Below are positions 1-9,809 of a DNA stretch of 64,000 nt, piece after piece. This stretch comes from Echinimonas agarilytica (GTDB taxonomy: Bacteria > Pseudomonadota > Gammaproteobacteria > Enterobacterales > Neiellaceae), in the NCBI RefSeq assembly GCF_023703465.1, contig NZ_JAMQGP010000010.1, positions 62,001 through 126,000 of the forward strand, read 5' to 3'. A program made the position numbers and the translations under genes. Position 1 is the stretch's first letter, and each line of letters starts with the position of its first letter. The notes under the pieces were generated by a model, which saw only the letters and a list, made by a program, of their open reading frames with translations, did no database searches and was not told the origin of the DNA.

Positions 1-405
1 ATGATCGACATTGATCATTTTAAAGCAGTCAACGACCAATACGGCCATGTTGCAGGCGATGAAGTGATTCGAGAAGTCGCTCGTCGCTTGAAGCGCACCA
101 AACGCAATGTAGATATCGCAGGCCGGTTCGGCGGCGAAGAGTTCTCTATTTTATTACTCGATACTCAGCCTGACCAAGCACTTTACTTTGCCGAGCGTTT
201 GCGCAAAGCGGTGGCCAAAACGCCCATCGAATTTGAAGATCATGCTATTAGCGTCACCGTCAGTATTGGGATCTCGCAAAACCATCCTGAAATCAATAGT
301 CCATTGGCTTGGGTAGAACGAGCTGATGCCGCTTTGTATGAATCAAAGAAAAATGGCAGAAATCAGGTCACGTTTAGCCCAGACGGAATGCATATGGACG
401 GCTAG
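1..405 (+). CDS. Diguanylate cyclase, C-terminal GGDEF part (5' end outside window)
   Basis: This is the end of a GGDEF domain, which makes cyclic di-GMP from two GTP at the inner membrane or in the cytosol. The visible 134 residues begin inside the domain at the DxDxFK metal/nucleotide motif (residues 3-8, DIDHFK), followed by ND..GH..GD and the active-site signature GGEEF at residues 44-48. The tail has the usual SIGIS strand and ADAALYESKKNGRN helix. The ATG at base 1 is an internal methionine, because about 30-40 residues of the fold, including the usual LTGLxNR start, are missing; the gene therefore continues upstream. The GGEEF signature is intact, so the enzyme is probably active. Any sensor domain lies outside the window. 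Confidence 0.93.
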   Translation: MIDIDHFKAVNDQYGHVAGDEVIREVARRLKRTKRNVDIAGRFGGEEFSILLLDTQPDQALYFAERLRKAVAKTPIEFEDHAISVTVSIGISQNHPEINSPLAWVERADAALYESKKNGRNQVTFSPDGMHMDG

Positions 406-425
406 CCCGTTCACATTCAGGCACA

Positions 426-453
426 AAAAAGGCGACTATTGAGTCGCCTTTTT
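426..453 (+). terminator. Rho-independent terminator after the GGDEF gene
   Basis: A 12-bp perfect inverted repeat (AAAAAGGCGACT, loop ATTG, AGTCGCCTTTTT) ends in a T run. It lies 20 bases after the diguanylate cyclase stop and just before the stop of the opposing DUF3014 gene, so it can work for both strands. Confidence 0.88.
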
Positions 454-485
454 ATCAAATAGGTGTCGCTGAATCCAAGCTTTAC

Positions 486-1379
486 TTAGTCACTCAGAGC
501 AGGCGGCTGCCATTGCTGCAACGGTCCAGACAGCCCCTCTAATAACAGTCGAAACTTTTGGTTCATTTCAGGCCCAACTCGCAACATCAGCTTATTCACC
601 GGTGTTGATTCTTGCATTTCCAAATCTGCGTACTCAAACATCACATTCGGCTGCGTCAATGCAATAGACGACGATGGCTTTTGTGATGACTTGATCACTT
701 CAAGTGCCTGCAACAAGGTATCGTGGAATTGTTGGTCGGGATACCCCAAGTTCTCGTAGGCATTCTGCAATAATGGATACACGTGGGTATACAAGTCAAT
801 CCAATGTTCCCGAGACATTGAGGTAGCTAAATCCAGATAAGGCTGATACCGAGCAATATTTGCGGTAGACCCGTAAATGTTCCCCTTCGCTTCAATCACT
901 TTGTATTGCCCAACAGGTCGCTCAACCGGCAGTTGGTTAAACGTCAAATTGTCTCTCGAAATCGAATCTATGGTCGCAACAAAGCGCTCAATAATGCCTT
1001 CATCGGCCAAAAGTTCGATACTTTTACTGGCGATTTTAGCGCGCAATTGTTGCATCAAAGTGGCATCACTAGACTCTAAAGTCGGCAAGACAAAGTCAAA
1101 TAGCTTAGGTTCTGGTTGGACGGGCTCCGGCAGCTGAACAGGCTCTAATTGCGTCACTGACGTTTCACGTTCAGGCTCAGGGGCTGGCATAATGACTTCG
1201 ACTTCTTCAATGTCAGGCAGCGGCACGGGTTCCGGTGGTAAAGCAGGTTCTTCAATGGTTGGAAGTTCAGGCTGAACTGGAGCCGTTTCAATTTGCTGAT
1301 CGGCAAACCACCAAACAGAAACGCCAACAACAACTATGGCCGTTGTACCTATCGCTAACCGGACTAAATTTGGATTCAT
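486..1379 (-). CDS. DUF3014 domain protein, membrane-anchored
   Basis: About 297 residues. A single N-terminal membrane helix (IGTTAIVVVGVSVWWFA) is followed by a Pro/Glu-rich linker of about 80 residues and a C-terminal globular domain that resembles DUF3014, including the YxPYLDLATSMSxEHWIDLY region. The linker and domain are predicted to lie in the periplasm. The function of the family is unknown to me. I place the start at 1379 (MNPNLVRLAIG) rather than the longer frame to 1445: a GGAG motif sits about 8 bases upstream and the added 22 residues carry no recognisable signal. It follows the M13 peptidase gene on the same strand, but a hairpin between them suggests separate transcripts. Confidence 0.8.
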   Translation of the reverse strand: MNPNLVRLAIGTTAIVVVGVSVWWFADQQIETAPVQPELPTIEEPALPPEPVPLPDIEEVEVIMPAPEPERETSVTQLEPVQLPEPVQPEPKLFDFVLPTLESSDATLMQQLRAKIASKSIELLADEGIIERFVATIDSISRDNLTFNQLPVERPVGQYKVIEAKGNIYGSTANIARYQPYLDLATSMSREHWIDLYTHVYPLLQNAYENLGYPDQQFHDTLLQALEVIKSSQKPSSSIALTQPNVMFEYADLEMQESTPVNKLMLRVGPEMNQKFRLLLEGLSGPLQQWQPPALSD

Positions 1380-1447
1380 GACGATCTCCGCCCTGTCACA
1401 ATGAAAACTTTCATAATAAGTGGCAATAACATGACCGAAAAACAACG

Positions 1448-1472
1448 GGGCAGCAAGAAAAAAATGCTGCCC
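1448..1472 (-). terminator. Probable terminator after the M13 peptidase gene
   Basis: An 8-bp stem, GGGCAGCA/TGCTGCCC, with a 9-base A- or T-rich loop. Read on the minus strand it lies 11 bases beyond the peptidase stop and is followed after a few bases by TTGTTTTT. The T run is not directly next to the stem, so it may be a weak terminator. Confidence 0.5.
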
Positions 1473-1482
1473 AGATAGACAG

Positions 1483-3567
1483 TTACCAGATTTTCACTCT
1501 ATTTTCAGGAGCAATGTACATCTCATCACCTTCTTTTACATCAAATGATTCATAGAAGGCCGGGATGTTTGGCACAATTCCAATCACACGATAATGCGAG
1601 GGACTATGCGGATCAGTGACCAAACGGCGACGAAGTTCTTCATCACGATAGTTGCGACGCCACACCTGAGACCAGCCCATGAAGAAACGCTGATCGGATG
1701 TTAAGCCGTCGATGACTTCACCTTCACCACCATTCAAACTTAACTGTAGCGCTCTATGAGCGACCGTAAGCCCACCCAAATCACCAATGTTTTCGCCCAA
1801 GGTGAATTCACCATTGACGTGAGCATCCTCAAATGGGTAATAGGCGTTATATTGCTCAACCAACTGCTTGGTACGCGCTTCAAATGCTTCACGGTCAGCA
1901 TCAGTCCACCAATTACGTAGGTTTCCATCGCCGTCGTACTTGCTGCCTTGGTCGTCAAAACCGTGCCCAATCTCATGACCGATGACGGCACCGATACCAC
2001 CATAATTGACCGCATCATCGGCTTCCATATTGAAAAATGGAGGCTGTAAAATGGCTGCCGGAAATACAATTTCGTTGTTCACTGGATTGTAGTAAGCGTT
2101 TACCGTTTGCGGCGTCATGTGCCACTCATCTTTATCGATGGGCTGCCCTAACTTGTTCAGCATGTGCGTGTATTCATACATGGCCGCACGTTTCACGTTA
2201 CCCACTAAGTCGCCATTGACAATGCTTAAATCAGAGTAATCTCGCCACCGATTGGGGTAACCAATCTTAGGTGTGAATTTAGCGAGTTTCTGTTGCGCTT
2301 GAACCTTGGTTTCATCCGTCATCCATTCCAATTCATTAATGGAAATTTCAAACGCTTTAATCAAGTTAGCCACGAGCTTTTCCATCCGCTCTTTCGCTTC
2401 TGGTTTAAAGTGCTTTTGAACGTATAATTTTCCGACTGCTTCGCCCATCATGCTGTCAATATCATTCACAGCTCGCTTCCAGCGTGGTTTTTGCTCTTCA
2501 ATTCCACTTAACGTTTTATCATAGAAGTCGAATTTTCGAACCACGAACTCTTCGCTTAGGTATTCTGCTGTAGAGTTGATTAAGCGGACTTTAAGATAGG
2601 CTTGCCATGTTTCAACTGAAACGTCTTTAAACAGCGCACCAAGATCTTCAAGATATGAAGGCTGACGCACTACAAATTCTTGAACCGCATCTAATCCGGT
2701 TTCAGCCGAGTAAGCTGCAAAGTCAAACCCACCCAGCAGCTGAGTCAGTTCTTGACGAGTCATCTTATTGTATGACTTGTTCGCATCGCGTCGTGCTACG
2801 CGATCCCAGTGTGCATGGGCAATCTGAGTTTCGAGTTCAAGTACTTTTTGAGCTGCTGTTTCTGGATCGGGGTGCGACATTTTTGACAGCATGTCAGTCA
2901 CGTAACCTTTATAGCCCTGACGCAAACTCTCAGACTTCTCATCATCTTTTATGTAGTAATCACGATCGGGTAAGCCCAGCCCAGACTGGTAAAAGTACAC
3001 AATATATTGGTCGGACTGCTTCGCATCATTGTTCACGTAAAAACCAAATGGAGCGCCGCCGCCCTGCACCAGTAATCTCCCGATATAAGCCGATATCTTT
3101 TCATGGGTATTCAGCCCTTCAATGAGATCAATGTCCCAAGCAATCGGGCCGATTCCTTTTTCTTCAATCGCAGCTTCATCCATATAGGTCTGATAGAAGT
3201 CACCCACTTTCTGCGCTTCGGTGCCCGCTTCATTTTTACTCGCAGCTGCAGCTTCGATAATCTCGCGCAGTGCCAATTGTGAGTTATCGGCCAACACAGA
3301 GAAGCTGCCATAGTTTGAACGGTCGGCAGGAATTTCAGTATTTTTTAGCCAAGTGCCATTCACACTCAAGTAAAAGTCGTCTTGATGACGAACTTGGCTG
3401 TCGAAGTTTTGTTTGTCGATTCCGGAAACTAATTGCGTTTGTGCATGAGCGGTGTCAGTAGTCGCTGCTGAATTTTTTTCAGCTGGTTTCTGCTCCGATT
3501 CGGAGCAACCTGCCATAAGAAATGTAAGCGCAACACTGGTCGCAATTATTGTTTTTCTGCGATTCAT
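1483..3567 (-). CDS. M13 family zinc metallopeptidase, lipoprotein (neprilysin/PepO-like)
   Basis: 694 residues, the usual length for the M13 (neprilysin) family, which cleaves small peptides. The N-terminus is a lipoprotein signal (MNRRK, hydrophobic core, LMAGC lipobox with Cys21), so the enzyme is predicted to be anchored in the envelope. The catalytic zinc site is complete: HEIGH at 531-535 with the following GFDDQG, and the third ligand in ENIGDLGG near residue 592. The N-terminal M13 domain starts around residue 60 (DDFYLSVNGTWLKNTEIP). It is divergent from the TonB-dependent receptor gene. Substrates are unknown; envelope peptide turnover or peptide nutrition are both reasonable. Confidence 0.93.
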   Translation of the reverse strand: MNRRKTIIATSVALTFLMAGCSESEQKPAEKNSAATTDTAHAQTQLVSGIDKQNFDSQVRHQDDFYLSVNGTWLKNTEIPADRSNYGSFSVLADNSQLALREIIEAAAASKNEAGTEAQKVGDFYQTYMDEAAIEEKGIGPIAWDIDLIEGLNTHEKISAYIGRLLVQGGGAPFGFYVNNDAKQSDQYIVYFYQSGLGLPDRDYYIKDDEKSESLRQGYKGYVTDMLSKMSHPDPETAAQKVLELETQIAHAHWDRVARRDANKSYNKMTRQELTQLLGGFDFAAYSAETGLDAVQEFVVRQPSYLEDLGALFKDVSVETWQAYLKVRLINSTAEYLSEEFVVRKFDFYDKTLSGIEEQKPRWKRAVNDIDSMMGEAVGKLYVQKHFKPEAKERMEKLVANLIKAFEISINELEWMTDETKVQAQQKLAKFTPKIGYPNRWRDYSDLSIVNGDLVGNVKRAAMYEYTHMLNKLGQPIDKDEWHMTPQTVNAYYNPVNNEIVFPAAILQPPFFNMEADDAVNYGGIGAVIGHEIGHGFDDQGSKYDGDGNLRNWWTDADREAFEARTKQLVEQYNAYYPFEDAHVNGEFTLGENIGDLGGLTVAHRALQLSLNGGEGEVIDGLTSDQRFFMGWSQVWRRNYRDEELRRRLVTDPHSPSHYRVIGIVPNIPAFYESFDVKEGDEMYIAPENRVKIW

Positions 3568-3927
3568 TTTTATCAGTGTCCTTTGAGAAGTTGTCGGTAT
3601 TGTTTTTTATCTGTCGTTTTATCGGCGCAATAGCCGAACACATTTAGATGGTATGAAAGATATCGTTTAGAAGCTAATCAGAATAATCTTTTGTAACACT
3701 TTTAAGACGAATTATTGAATTGAAATCAATTTTTTATTGAAAACCAAAAGAAAGTAAGCACTAACTAATCACGTTAGTGCCTAAACTCTAATTTGTAACA
3801 TTTCATAAACTTTTTATACATTCAATCTTCACATCAGAGTCATTGAACTGTTAGCTCAATGTCACATTTATCACGAACAATCGTCGTGCTCATTTTTAGA
3901 CTTAAATCACAATAATAGAGAATCTCG
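3568..3927. promoter_or_regulatory. Divergent intergenic region between M13 peptidase and TonB receptor
   Basis: AT-rich, with no gene seen. It holds two symmetric elements: AATTGA-AA-TCAATT at 3718-3731 and GCACTAAC-7-GTTAGTGC at 3758-3780. A plausible sigma-70 promoter for the receptor gene lies at TTGTAA (3793-3798), 16 bases, TATACA (3815-3820), directly downstream of the second repeat. The repeat is therefore placed where an activator or repressor could act on the receptor promoter. No good Fur box is present. Confidence 0.45.
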
Positions 3928-6222
3928 ATGACCAACAAACATACTTTAGCTGTGGCAATCGCTGCGGCTTTTGCATTACCCGTACTGGCAGATGATGCAC
4001 CTGCTAATACCACTGAATCGATCGAAATCACCGGCAAACGTGTGGCTTATTCAAATAATGCCACTGACCAAAACATGGCCAACTATTCATCAGCAGCCAT
4101 GAGCGTGAATGACATTATTGATATGCTACCAGGCATCACTGTTGGTGAAGGTGGCGCATTTGGCGGAGACGACTGGTCTACGACGATTTCAATGCGTGGA
4201 TTCAGCCTTAACCTTAACGAACAACAAATTGGCGTCACCATCGACAATGTGCCAAATGGCGGTTCAAGCTACGGTGGCGGATCTAAAGCCAACCGCTTTA
4301 TCGACGGCGAAAACCTTCAAGCTGTAGAAGTTTCTCAGGGTACGGCCGACATTGCTTCAGCCTCACTTGATGCATTGGGCGGCACATTAAATTATGTATC
4401 GGTCATGCCAAAACAAGAACGCGAAGTTGAAGCCTCAATCATCGGAGGAGATCACAGTGCACGCCGGTACTTTGTACGCTACGACACTGGCGAAATAGCA
4501 AAAGATACCTATGCATATTTCAGTATTTCTGATCAAGCCAATGATCGTTGGATCGGTTCCGGTTCAAACGGTGAATCAACAGCCTCTCACTTTGAAGCAA
4601 AAATCACGTCGGATTTGGATTGGGTTAATCTCACCGCCCGCTTCTCTTACGACGACTCTGAAGAAGACAACTACAACGGTGTAAGCATTGCCGGTTTTGA
4701 CAACGATCCGCGCTGGGACGGCTTGACTTGGGCTTGGACTGGCAATCCAGATTTAGATCAAAACTTTGCCGAAGCGTGGTCAACACTGCGTGAAAACTAC
4801 CTCACTTATGTGAAGGCAGAATTTGTTTTGGCCGACAATATTTCAGCCGACTTCACTCCATACCATCACTACATGGAAGGCCGTGGTGATTGGTTACCTC
4901 CGTATCAGGCGCAATCGTTTGATGCTGACGGAAACCCAGTAAACAAAGGTGGCGTATCAAACACCCGTTACTATTACCTTGACGCAAATGGCAACCAAGT
5001 GCTTGATACGCCCGATGCCAGCGGCAACACGTGTGGTAGCAGCTTAAGTTGTTATGGCGGTGACGAGTCATGGACTCGAGTTTCTTCTTATCGTCACACT
5101 CACTATGAAAAAACGCGCATTGGTGCCACAGCCAACCTAACGTGGGATATCTCATTTAACTCGATTCGTGCAGGTTTTTGGGTAGAGAACCAAGACCGTG
5201 ATGAACATCGCGATTGGCACAACGTCGTCAACCCAGAGGTTTATCATCACTATGACAACAACCCATACTGGGTTCAGTACGATCGCAATTACGAAACAGA
5301 CACGTTTAAGTACTACCTCAGCGATCGCATGACATTTGGTGATTTAGTGGTCACCGCGGGTATTCAGCAATACCTTGTTGAAATCACGCGTAAAGATGAA
5401 CTCATCGGCCAACAAACAGGCAAACTCGACTCCGATTCCGATGTATTGCCAAGTTTAGGTGCGGTATACGGTATTAATTCTGAGTGGGAAGTCTTTGCTG
5501 GCTATTCTGAAAACTTCAAACCCATCAGTGACGCAATCTTAGAAACGGATCAAGATTTCAAAAACCTAGATGGTGAAGAAGCGAAGAACTATGAATTGGG
5601 TTTACGCTTTTATGGCACTTCATTGCAAGCGAGCGTGGTCTACTACAATTCTGAATTCAAAAACAGAATCACTCGCCTTGAGCGCGATACCGATGCCGAT
5701 GAAATTGACTTCTTAAATGAACTCGACGGTACATTCGTAAACGTAGGCGGTATTGATTCGTCAGGTTTTGAAGCCAGCCTCAACTGGGACATTTCAAATA
5801 CTTTAAGCCTGTACTCTTCTGCAACGTTGAATGACAGTGAATACAATAAAACCGTCAGCGACTATGCCGATGGCCTAAAGCAGACCATTGTCAAAGGCAA
5901 CAAGGTTGCAGGTGCGCCTGAGGAAATGTTTGTGTTAAGCATGAACTACTCAGATGATGCATATCGCGCAGGCCTTTCAGCCAAGTACACCGGGGACTAC
6001 TACGGCGACTTTGACAACCAAGACGAAATCGAAGCTCATACGGTAATGGATCTGTACTTAGGTTATAACAAAGCCATTCGCGGCGGTTACTTCAATAGCA
6101 TCGACTTGTCTTTGAACGTCAATAACCTGTTAGATGAAGAGTATCTAGCCGGTGGTGTTGAAAACTACTACTTTATCGGCGCTGAGCGCACAGCAACAGC
6201 AACCGCAACGGTAAACTTCTAA
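3928..6222 (+). CDS. TonB-dependent outer-membrane receptor
   Basis: 764 residues. A Sec signal peptide ends near ADDAPA, followed by a TonB-box-like segment (SIEITGKRV), a plug domain (about 50-165, with ISMRGFSLNLN and NRFIDGENLQAVEVSQG) and a 22-strand-type barrel ending in an aromatic residue (ATVNF). It takes up a large nutrient with energy from TonB-ExbBD. The barrel has an unusually Asp/Tyr/Trp-rich extracellular region and one Cys pair (DASGNTCGSSLSCYGG) that may form a loop disulfide. The ligand cannot be read from sequence. A phosphatase-superfamily gene follows after a terminator, and the M13 peptidase gene is divergent, so a phospho-compound or peptide ligand is possible but unproven. 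Confidence 0.93.
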   Translation: MTNKHTLAVAIAAAFALPVLADDAPANTTESIEITGKRVAYSNNATDQNMANYSSAAMSVNDIIDMLPGITVGEGGAFGGDDWSTTISMRGFSLNLNEQQIGVTIDNVPNGGSSYGGGSKANRFIDGENLQAVEVSQGTADIASASLDALGGTLNYVSVMPKQEREVEASIIGGDHSARRYFVRYDTGEIAKDTYAYFSISDQANDRWIGSGSNGESTASHFEAKITSDLDWVNLTARFSYDDSEEDNYNGVSIAGFDNDPRWDGLTWAWTGNPDLDQNFAEAWSTLRENYLTYVKAEFVLADNISADFTPYHHYMEGRGDWLPPYQAQSFDADGNPVNKGGVSNTRYYYLDANGNQVLDTPDASGNTCGSSLSCYGGDESWTRVSSYRHTHYEKTRIGATANLTWDISFNSIRAGFWVENQDRDEHRDWHNVVNPEVYHHYDNNPYWVQYDRNYETDTFKYYLSDRMTFGDLVVTAGIQQYLVEITRKDELIGQQTGKLDSDSDVLPSLGAVYGINSEWEVFAGYSENFKPISDAILETDQDFKNLDGEEAKNYELGLRFYGTSLQASVVYYNSEFKNRITRLERDTDADEIDFLNELDGTFVNVGGIDSSGFEASLNWDISNTLSLYSSATLNDSEYNKTVSDYADGLKQTIVKGNKVAGAPEEMFVLSMNYSDDAYRAGLSAKYTGDYYGDFDNQDEIEAHTVMDLYLGYNKAIRGGYFNSIDLSLNVNNLLDEEYLAGGVENYYFIGAERTATATATVNF

Positions 6223-6242
6223 CCTACCGTTAGGTTTCAATC

Positions 6243-6278
6243 AGCGAGTTCGTTGCTCTGGCACGAACTCGCTTTTTT
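6243..6278 (+). terminator. Rho-independent terminator after the TonB receptor gene
   Basis: Stem AGCGAGTTCG / CGAACTCGCT with an 11-base loop, followed by TTTTTT. It lies about 20 bases after the receptor stop and ahead of the phosphatase gene. Confidence 0.85.
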
Positions 6279-6314
6279 GGGCTTGAACATTGATACATAA
6301 CACAAGGACAATCC

Positions 6315-7457
6315 ATGTACCGCTTCATTCAATGCACACTTGGCCACCTCTTGCTGATAAGTGCTATTTGCACATCACCTTACACCTTCGCAGCCGATAA
6401 TCTGGTTGTCATCTCGCTGGATGGCGTGCGCTGGCAAGAAACATTCAGAGGCGCAGATCCTCAATTAATAAAACACAAAGAATACGTGAGAGATAGTGAA
6501 AAGCTTGTTGCTGCTTTCAGTCGAGAGACCATGGAAGAGAGCCGCCAAGTCCTAATGCCATTTATCAGCCATACGATTGAAGCGAACGGCGCTCTTATAG
6601 GCAACCGAGACAACCACGGCGACATGCAAGTGAGTAACACCTGGTGGTTTTCATACCCGGGTTACAACGAAATCTTAACTGGCAAAGCCGACCCGAAAAT
6701 CAATTCCAATAAGCTTGGTCCTAATCCAAACATCACATTTTTAGAGTGGCTCAATGGTCAGCATGAATTCGCAGGAAAAGTGGCCGCATTTGGCAGCTGG
6801 GATGCATTCGACAATATCGTCAATGAACAGCGCGCTGGCATAGTCGTTAATTCTGGTTTTGACCACGGCACTCACCAGCCACAAGATGAGCAACTGCAAC
6901 AACTCAACGCCATGATCGACGAACTTCCGAAACACTGGCATAACGTCCGTTTTGATGCGCTCACCTATGGCATTGCTAAACACTATATCACCCATCAAAA
7001 ACCGCGCGTGGTCTACATCGCTTTAGGCGAAACCGATGATTTTGCCCACGACGGACGATACGATCAATATTTGCATGCCGCTCAACGCTCAGATGCCTTT
7101 ATTCAGGATCTATGGCAAACCTTGCAATCCACCGAACAATATCGCAATAACACCAACTTAGTCATTACCGTTGATCACGGCCGTGGCAGCAACCCCGATG
7201 ATTGGAAGCATCACGCAAGTCCAAAAGCGACATCAGGCTACTTAGACTATTTAAAAGAGTTTAAAGACGGCATTGTTGGCTCGAATCACATATGGCTGGC
7301 CGCGATAGGACCAGATATAAAAGCTAGGGGCCAATTAAAGAACGACAAACCTTTGTATCAAAACCAAATAGCGGCTACAGCACTGATGTTGCTGGGTCAA
7401 GATTACAAGCAGTTTAACGCCGAGGCAGGTCAGCCTCTTATGATGTTAGTTGAATAA
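6315..7457 (+). CDS. Alkaline-phosphatase-superfamily metalloenzyme, secreted
   Basis: 380 residues with a Sec signal peptide (cleavage near YTFAAD). The fold is that of the alkaline phosphatase/nucleotide pyrophosphatase superfamily: the first metal motif is VVISLDGVRWQETF (Asp near residue 35), the nucleophile region is probably WWFSYPGYNEILTG (Ser or Thr around 112-121), and the second metal set is GETDDFAHDGRYD with H and D ligands plus VITVDHGRG. It would hydrolyse a phosphate mono- or diester in the periplasm or outside the cell. Its start has an AAGGACA motif upstream. It may be expressed separately from the TonB receptor because a terminator lies between them, but both could act on the same nutrient. 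Substrate is unknown. Confidence 0.82.
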   Translation: MYRFIQCTLGHLLLISAICTSPYTFAADNLVVISLDGVRWQETFRGADPQLIKHKEYVRDSEKLVAAFSRETMEESRQVLMPFISHTIEANGALIGNRDNHGDMQVSNTWWFSYPGYNEILTGKADPKINSNKLGPNPNITFLEWLNGQHEFAGKVAAFGSWDAFDNIVNEQRAGIVVNSGFDHGTHQPQDEQLQQLNAMIDELPKHWHNVRFDALTYGIAKHYITHQKPRVVYIALGETDDFAHDGRYDQYLHAAQRSDAFIQDLWQTLQSTEQYRNNTNLVITVDHGRGSNPDDWKHHASPKATSGYLDYLKEFKDGIVGSNHIWLAAIGPDIKARGQLKNDKPLYQNQIAATALMLLGQDYKQFNAEAGQPLMMLVE

Positions 7458-7502
7458 CAAAGTAATGGCCTCTCGCTCCTGTAAGAGGCTGTCTAAAATG
7501 AC

Positions 7503-8066
7503 TTACGCTACCGGTTCAGGCTGTTCAGGGGCTGCTGCTAAACCATCGAAATAGTTCGACACAAAGGTCTGTAATCCGCTTTGGACAGAGTCATAGGTCG
7601 AGTCGATATTGGTTTTGATGTCGCCTTCTAACACGGCCAAGCTATCCAAAATATCACGTGCTTCTTCAAACCCTTTTTCAATACCGCCACCAATCACAGA
7701 CATAAATTCCGTCATCGCATCTTCGTCATTGAGTTGTGGGTTCTGTCCACGAAAGGCATCAAAAAATGCCGTAGAGCCTTTCACAATTCGGTCGGCCGTT
7801 GCTTCTGGCGACACGTCCAAATCAGAGTCATAGGTGGACTGTGCAGCATTGGGGCCCAAAGTAGGTTCCAACTCTGCATTGATCGCCTCCAGTGCGGTTT
7901 TATACAGCAGAGACATCGGCTCATTACCACTCTTGATACTGACTTGTAACTGCGCTTCCATGATGGCTGAATTTTTTTCTGTAGTCGCTTGTTCACGCAC
8001 GGAAACAGGAGTTCCTGTCGTTGCTTGTGCGGGACGCAGAGCGTCAGAAAGGTTTGTGATGGCCAT
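7503..8066 (-). CDS. DUF5610-like protein
   Basis: 187 residues, with no signal peptide or membrane segment. Residues about 85-160 (SPEATADRIVKG through GGGIEKGFEEARDILDSL) match what I know as the DUF5610 domain, found in marine gammaproteobacteria, with a Gly-rich turn inside a helical stretch. The first 40 residues are low-complexity and Ala/Thr-rich. AGGA lies 7 bases before the ATG. It stands alone, with no obvious partner in the flanking genes, convergent to the phosphatase gene. No function can be assigned. Confidence 0.72.
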   Translation of the reverse strand: MAITNLSDALRPAQATTGTPVSVREQATTEKNSAIMEAQLQVSIKSGNEPMSLLYKTALEAINAELEPTLGPNAAQSTYDSDLDVSPEATADRIVKGSTAFFDAFRGQNPQLNDEDAMTEFMSVIGGGIEKGFEEARDILDSLAVLEGDIKTNIDSTYDSVQSGLQTFVSNYFDGLAAAPEQPEPVA

Positions 8067-8248
8067 AGGATTTCCTCACCAATAATATCAGATAGCCAAA
8101 CACAGCTATCTGTACAAGATGTTCAGTTTATCGCCATTTATGGCAAAACCTTTAGTATAAATTTAGCCTCTGGAGGTTATTTAACAAGCAATACACAGCT
8201 TATTTACCCAAACCTAGACTTCGCTACATTTCTAAAACTAGCTCATAA

Positions 8249-8274
8249 AAAAGCCAGCTTTTAAGCTGGCTTTT
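8249..8274 (-). terminator. Rho-independent terminator after lysS
   Basis: Stem AAAAGCCAGCTT / AAGCTGGCTTTT with a tiny loop. On the minus strand it is followed by TTTTTT and lies 27 bases past the lysS stop. Confidence 0.85.
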
Positions 8275-8300
8275 CATCATGCATTGCAATCGGGCTTAGT

Positions 8301-9794
8301 TTAAGGCAGCTGTGGGCGCATTGCGGGAAACAAAATCACGTCACGAATGGTATGCGAGTTAGTAAACAACATCACCAAGCGGTCAATACCAATACCTTGT
8401 CCTGCTGTGGGCGGCAAACCGTGTTCAAGCGCTGTAATGTAGTCTTCATCAAAGAACATAGCTTCATCATCACCATCTTCTTTGGCTTGTACCTGAGCTT
8501 TGAAACGATCGGCTTGGTCTTGCGCATCATTCAGCTCCGAGAAACCGTTGGCGATTTCTCGGCCACCTACGAAAAACTCAAAGCGGTCAGTGATTTCAGG
8601 ATTGCTGTCGCTGCGTCGAGCCAATGGCGAAACTTCAGCTGGATATTCGGTAATGAAAGTAGGTTGAATCAAGCGATGCTCAACCGTTTCTTCAAAAATT
8701 TCGGTGATGACTTTGCCTAAGCCCCAAGACTTTTGAACTTCAATTTTCAAATCTTTCGCGACTTCACTGGCAGTTTCCAGCGAAGACAACTGCTCTGCTG
8801 TGACCTCAGGGTTATACTGGAGAATTGAATCTGTCATGCTGATGCGCGCAAAAGGCGCACCAAAATCAAATTCCTCATCACCGTAAGCGACAACCGATGA
8901 ACCCAACACTTGTTGTGTCACAGTGCGAAGCATGTCTTCGGTGAGATTAATCAAGTCCCGGTAATCGGCATACGCCATGTAGAATTCCATCATCGTGAAT
9001 TCTGGGTTATGACGCGGCGACAACCCTTCATTGCGGAAATTACGATTAATCTCAAACACCCGCTCAAAGCCGCCTACAACTAAACGCTTCAAGTAAAGCT
9101 CTGGAGCAATTCGCAAGTACATATCTTGGTCTAATGCATTGTGGTGCGTGATAAATGGGCGTGCTGAAGCACCGCCAGGAATCACTTGCATCATCGGTGT
9201 TTCCACTTCCATGAACTCATTTTCGGTCATGAATTGGCGAATAGCAGAAACCACTTTAGAACGCACTTGGAAGGTTAAGCGCGAATCTTCGTTGACGATT
9301 AAGTCAACATAACGCTGGCGGTATCGCTGCTCTTGGTCCGTTAGGCCGTGGAACTTTTCTGGCAAAGGGCGCAGCGCTTTAGTCAGCAGCTGGTAGTCTT
9401 CCATATTCACATACAAGTCACCTTTACCTGACTTATGCAATGCGCCTTTCACACCGACGATATCACCAATGTCGAGCCCACCAATCGCTTTTAAGGCTTT
9501 CTGTACGTCTTTGCTGGCATAGGCTTGAATACGCCCAGTAACATCTTGAATGACCAAGAATGGCCCACGCTTCGCCATAATACGGCCAGCGATAGAAACC
9601 ACATGATTAAGGGCTTCTAGTTCAGGTTTTTCTTTGTCACCAAATTCAGCCTGCAGAGCGTCGGCCTTGTGTTCGCGGCGCCATTCATTCGGGTGGCCAT
9701 TCGCGCTACAGTTTTGACGAATGACATCAAGTTTTGCACGGCGTTCGGCAATAAGCTTGTTTTCGTCTTGCTGGATTTGCTCATTATCACTCAT
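8301..9794 (-). CDS. lysS: Lysyl-tRNA synthetase, class II
   Basis: 497 residues, close to the E. coli enzyme. It attaches lysine to tRNA-Lys in the cytosol. The N-terminal OB-fold anticodon-binding domain (about 60-150, [15 protein letters not shown]) precedes the class II catalytic core with motif 2 ([30 protein letters not shown]) and motif 3 (GIGIDRLVM near the C-terminus). It lies 15 bases after prfB on the same strand, the conserved prfB-lysS pair, and ends at a strong terminator, so it is the last gene of this transcript. Confidence 0.98.
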   Translation of the reverse strand: MSDNEQIQQDENKLIAERRAKLDVIRQNCSANGHPNEWRREHKADALQAEFGDKEKPELEALNHVVSIAGRIMAKRGPFLVIQDVTGRIQAYASKDVQKALKAIGGLDIGDIVGVKGALHKSGKGDLYVNMEDYQLLTKALRPLPEKFHGLTDQEQRYRQRYVDLIVNEDSRLTFQVRSKVVSAIRQFMTENEFMEVETPMMQVIPGGASARPFITHHNALDQDMYLRIAPELYLKRLVVGGFERVFEINRNFRNEGLSPRHNPEFTMMEFYMAYADYRDLINLTEDMLRTVTQQVLGSSVVAYGDEEFDFGAPFARISMTDSILQYNPEVTAEQLSSLETASEVAKDLKIEVQKSWGLGKVITEIFEETVEHRLIQPTFITEYPAEVSPLARRSDSNPEITDRFEFFVGGREIANGFSELNDAQDQADRFKAQVQAKEDGDDEAMFFDEDYITALEHGLPPTAGQGIGIDRLVMLFTNSHTIRDVILFPAMRPQLP

Positions 9795-9809
9795 GGGTTC
9801 AATATCCTG

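Noticed and set aside
2655-3125. 156-codon plus-strand frame within the M13 peptidase gene
   Set aside because: It is antisense to a conserved gene and shows no domain or signal.
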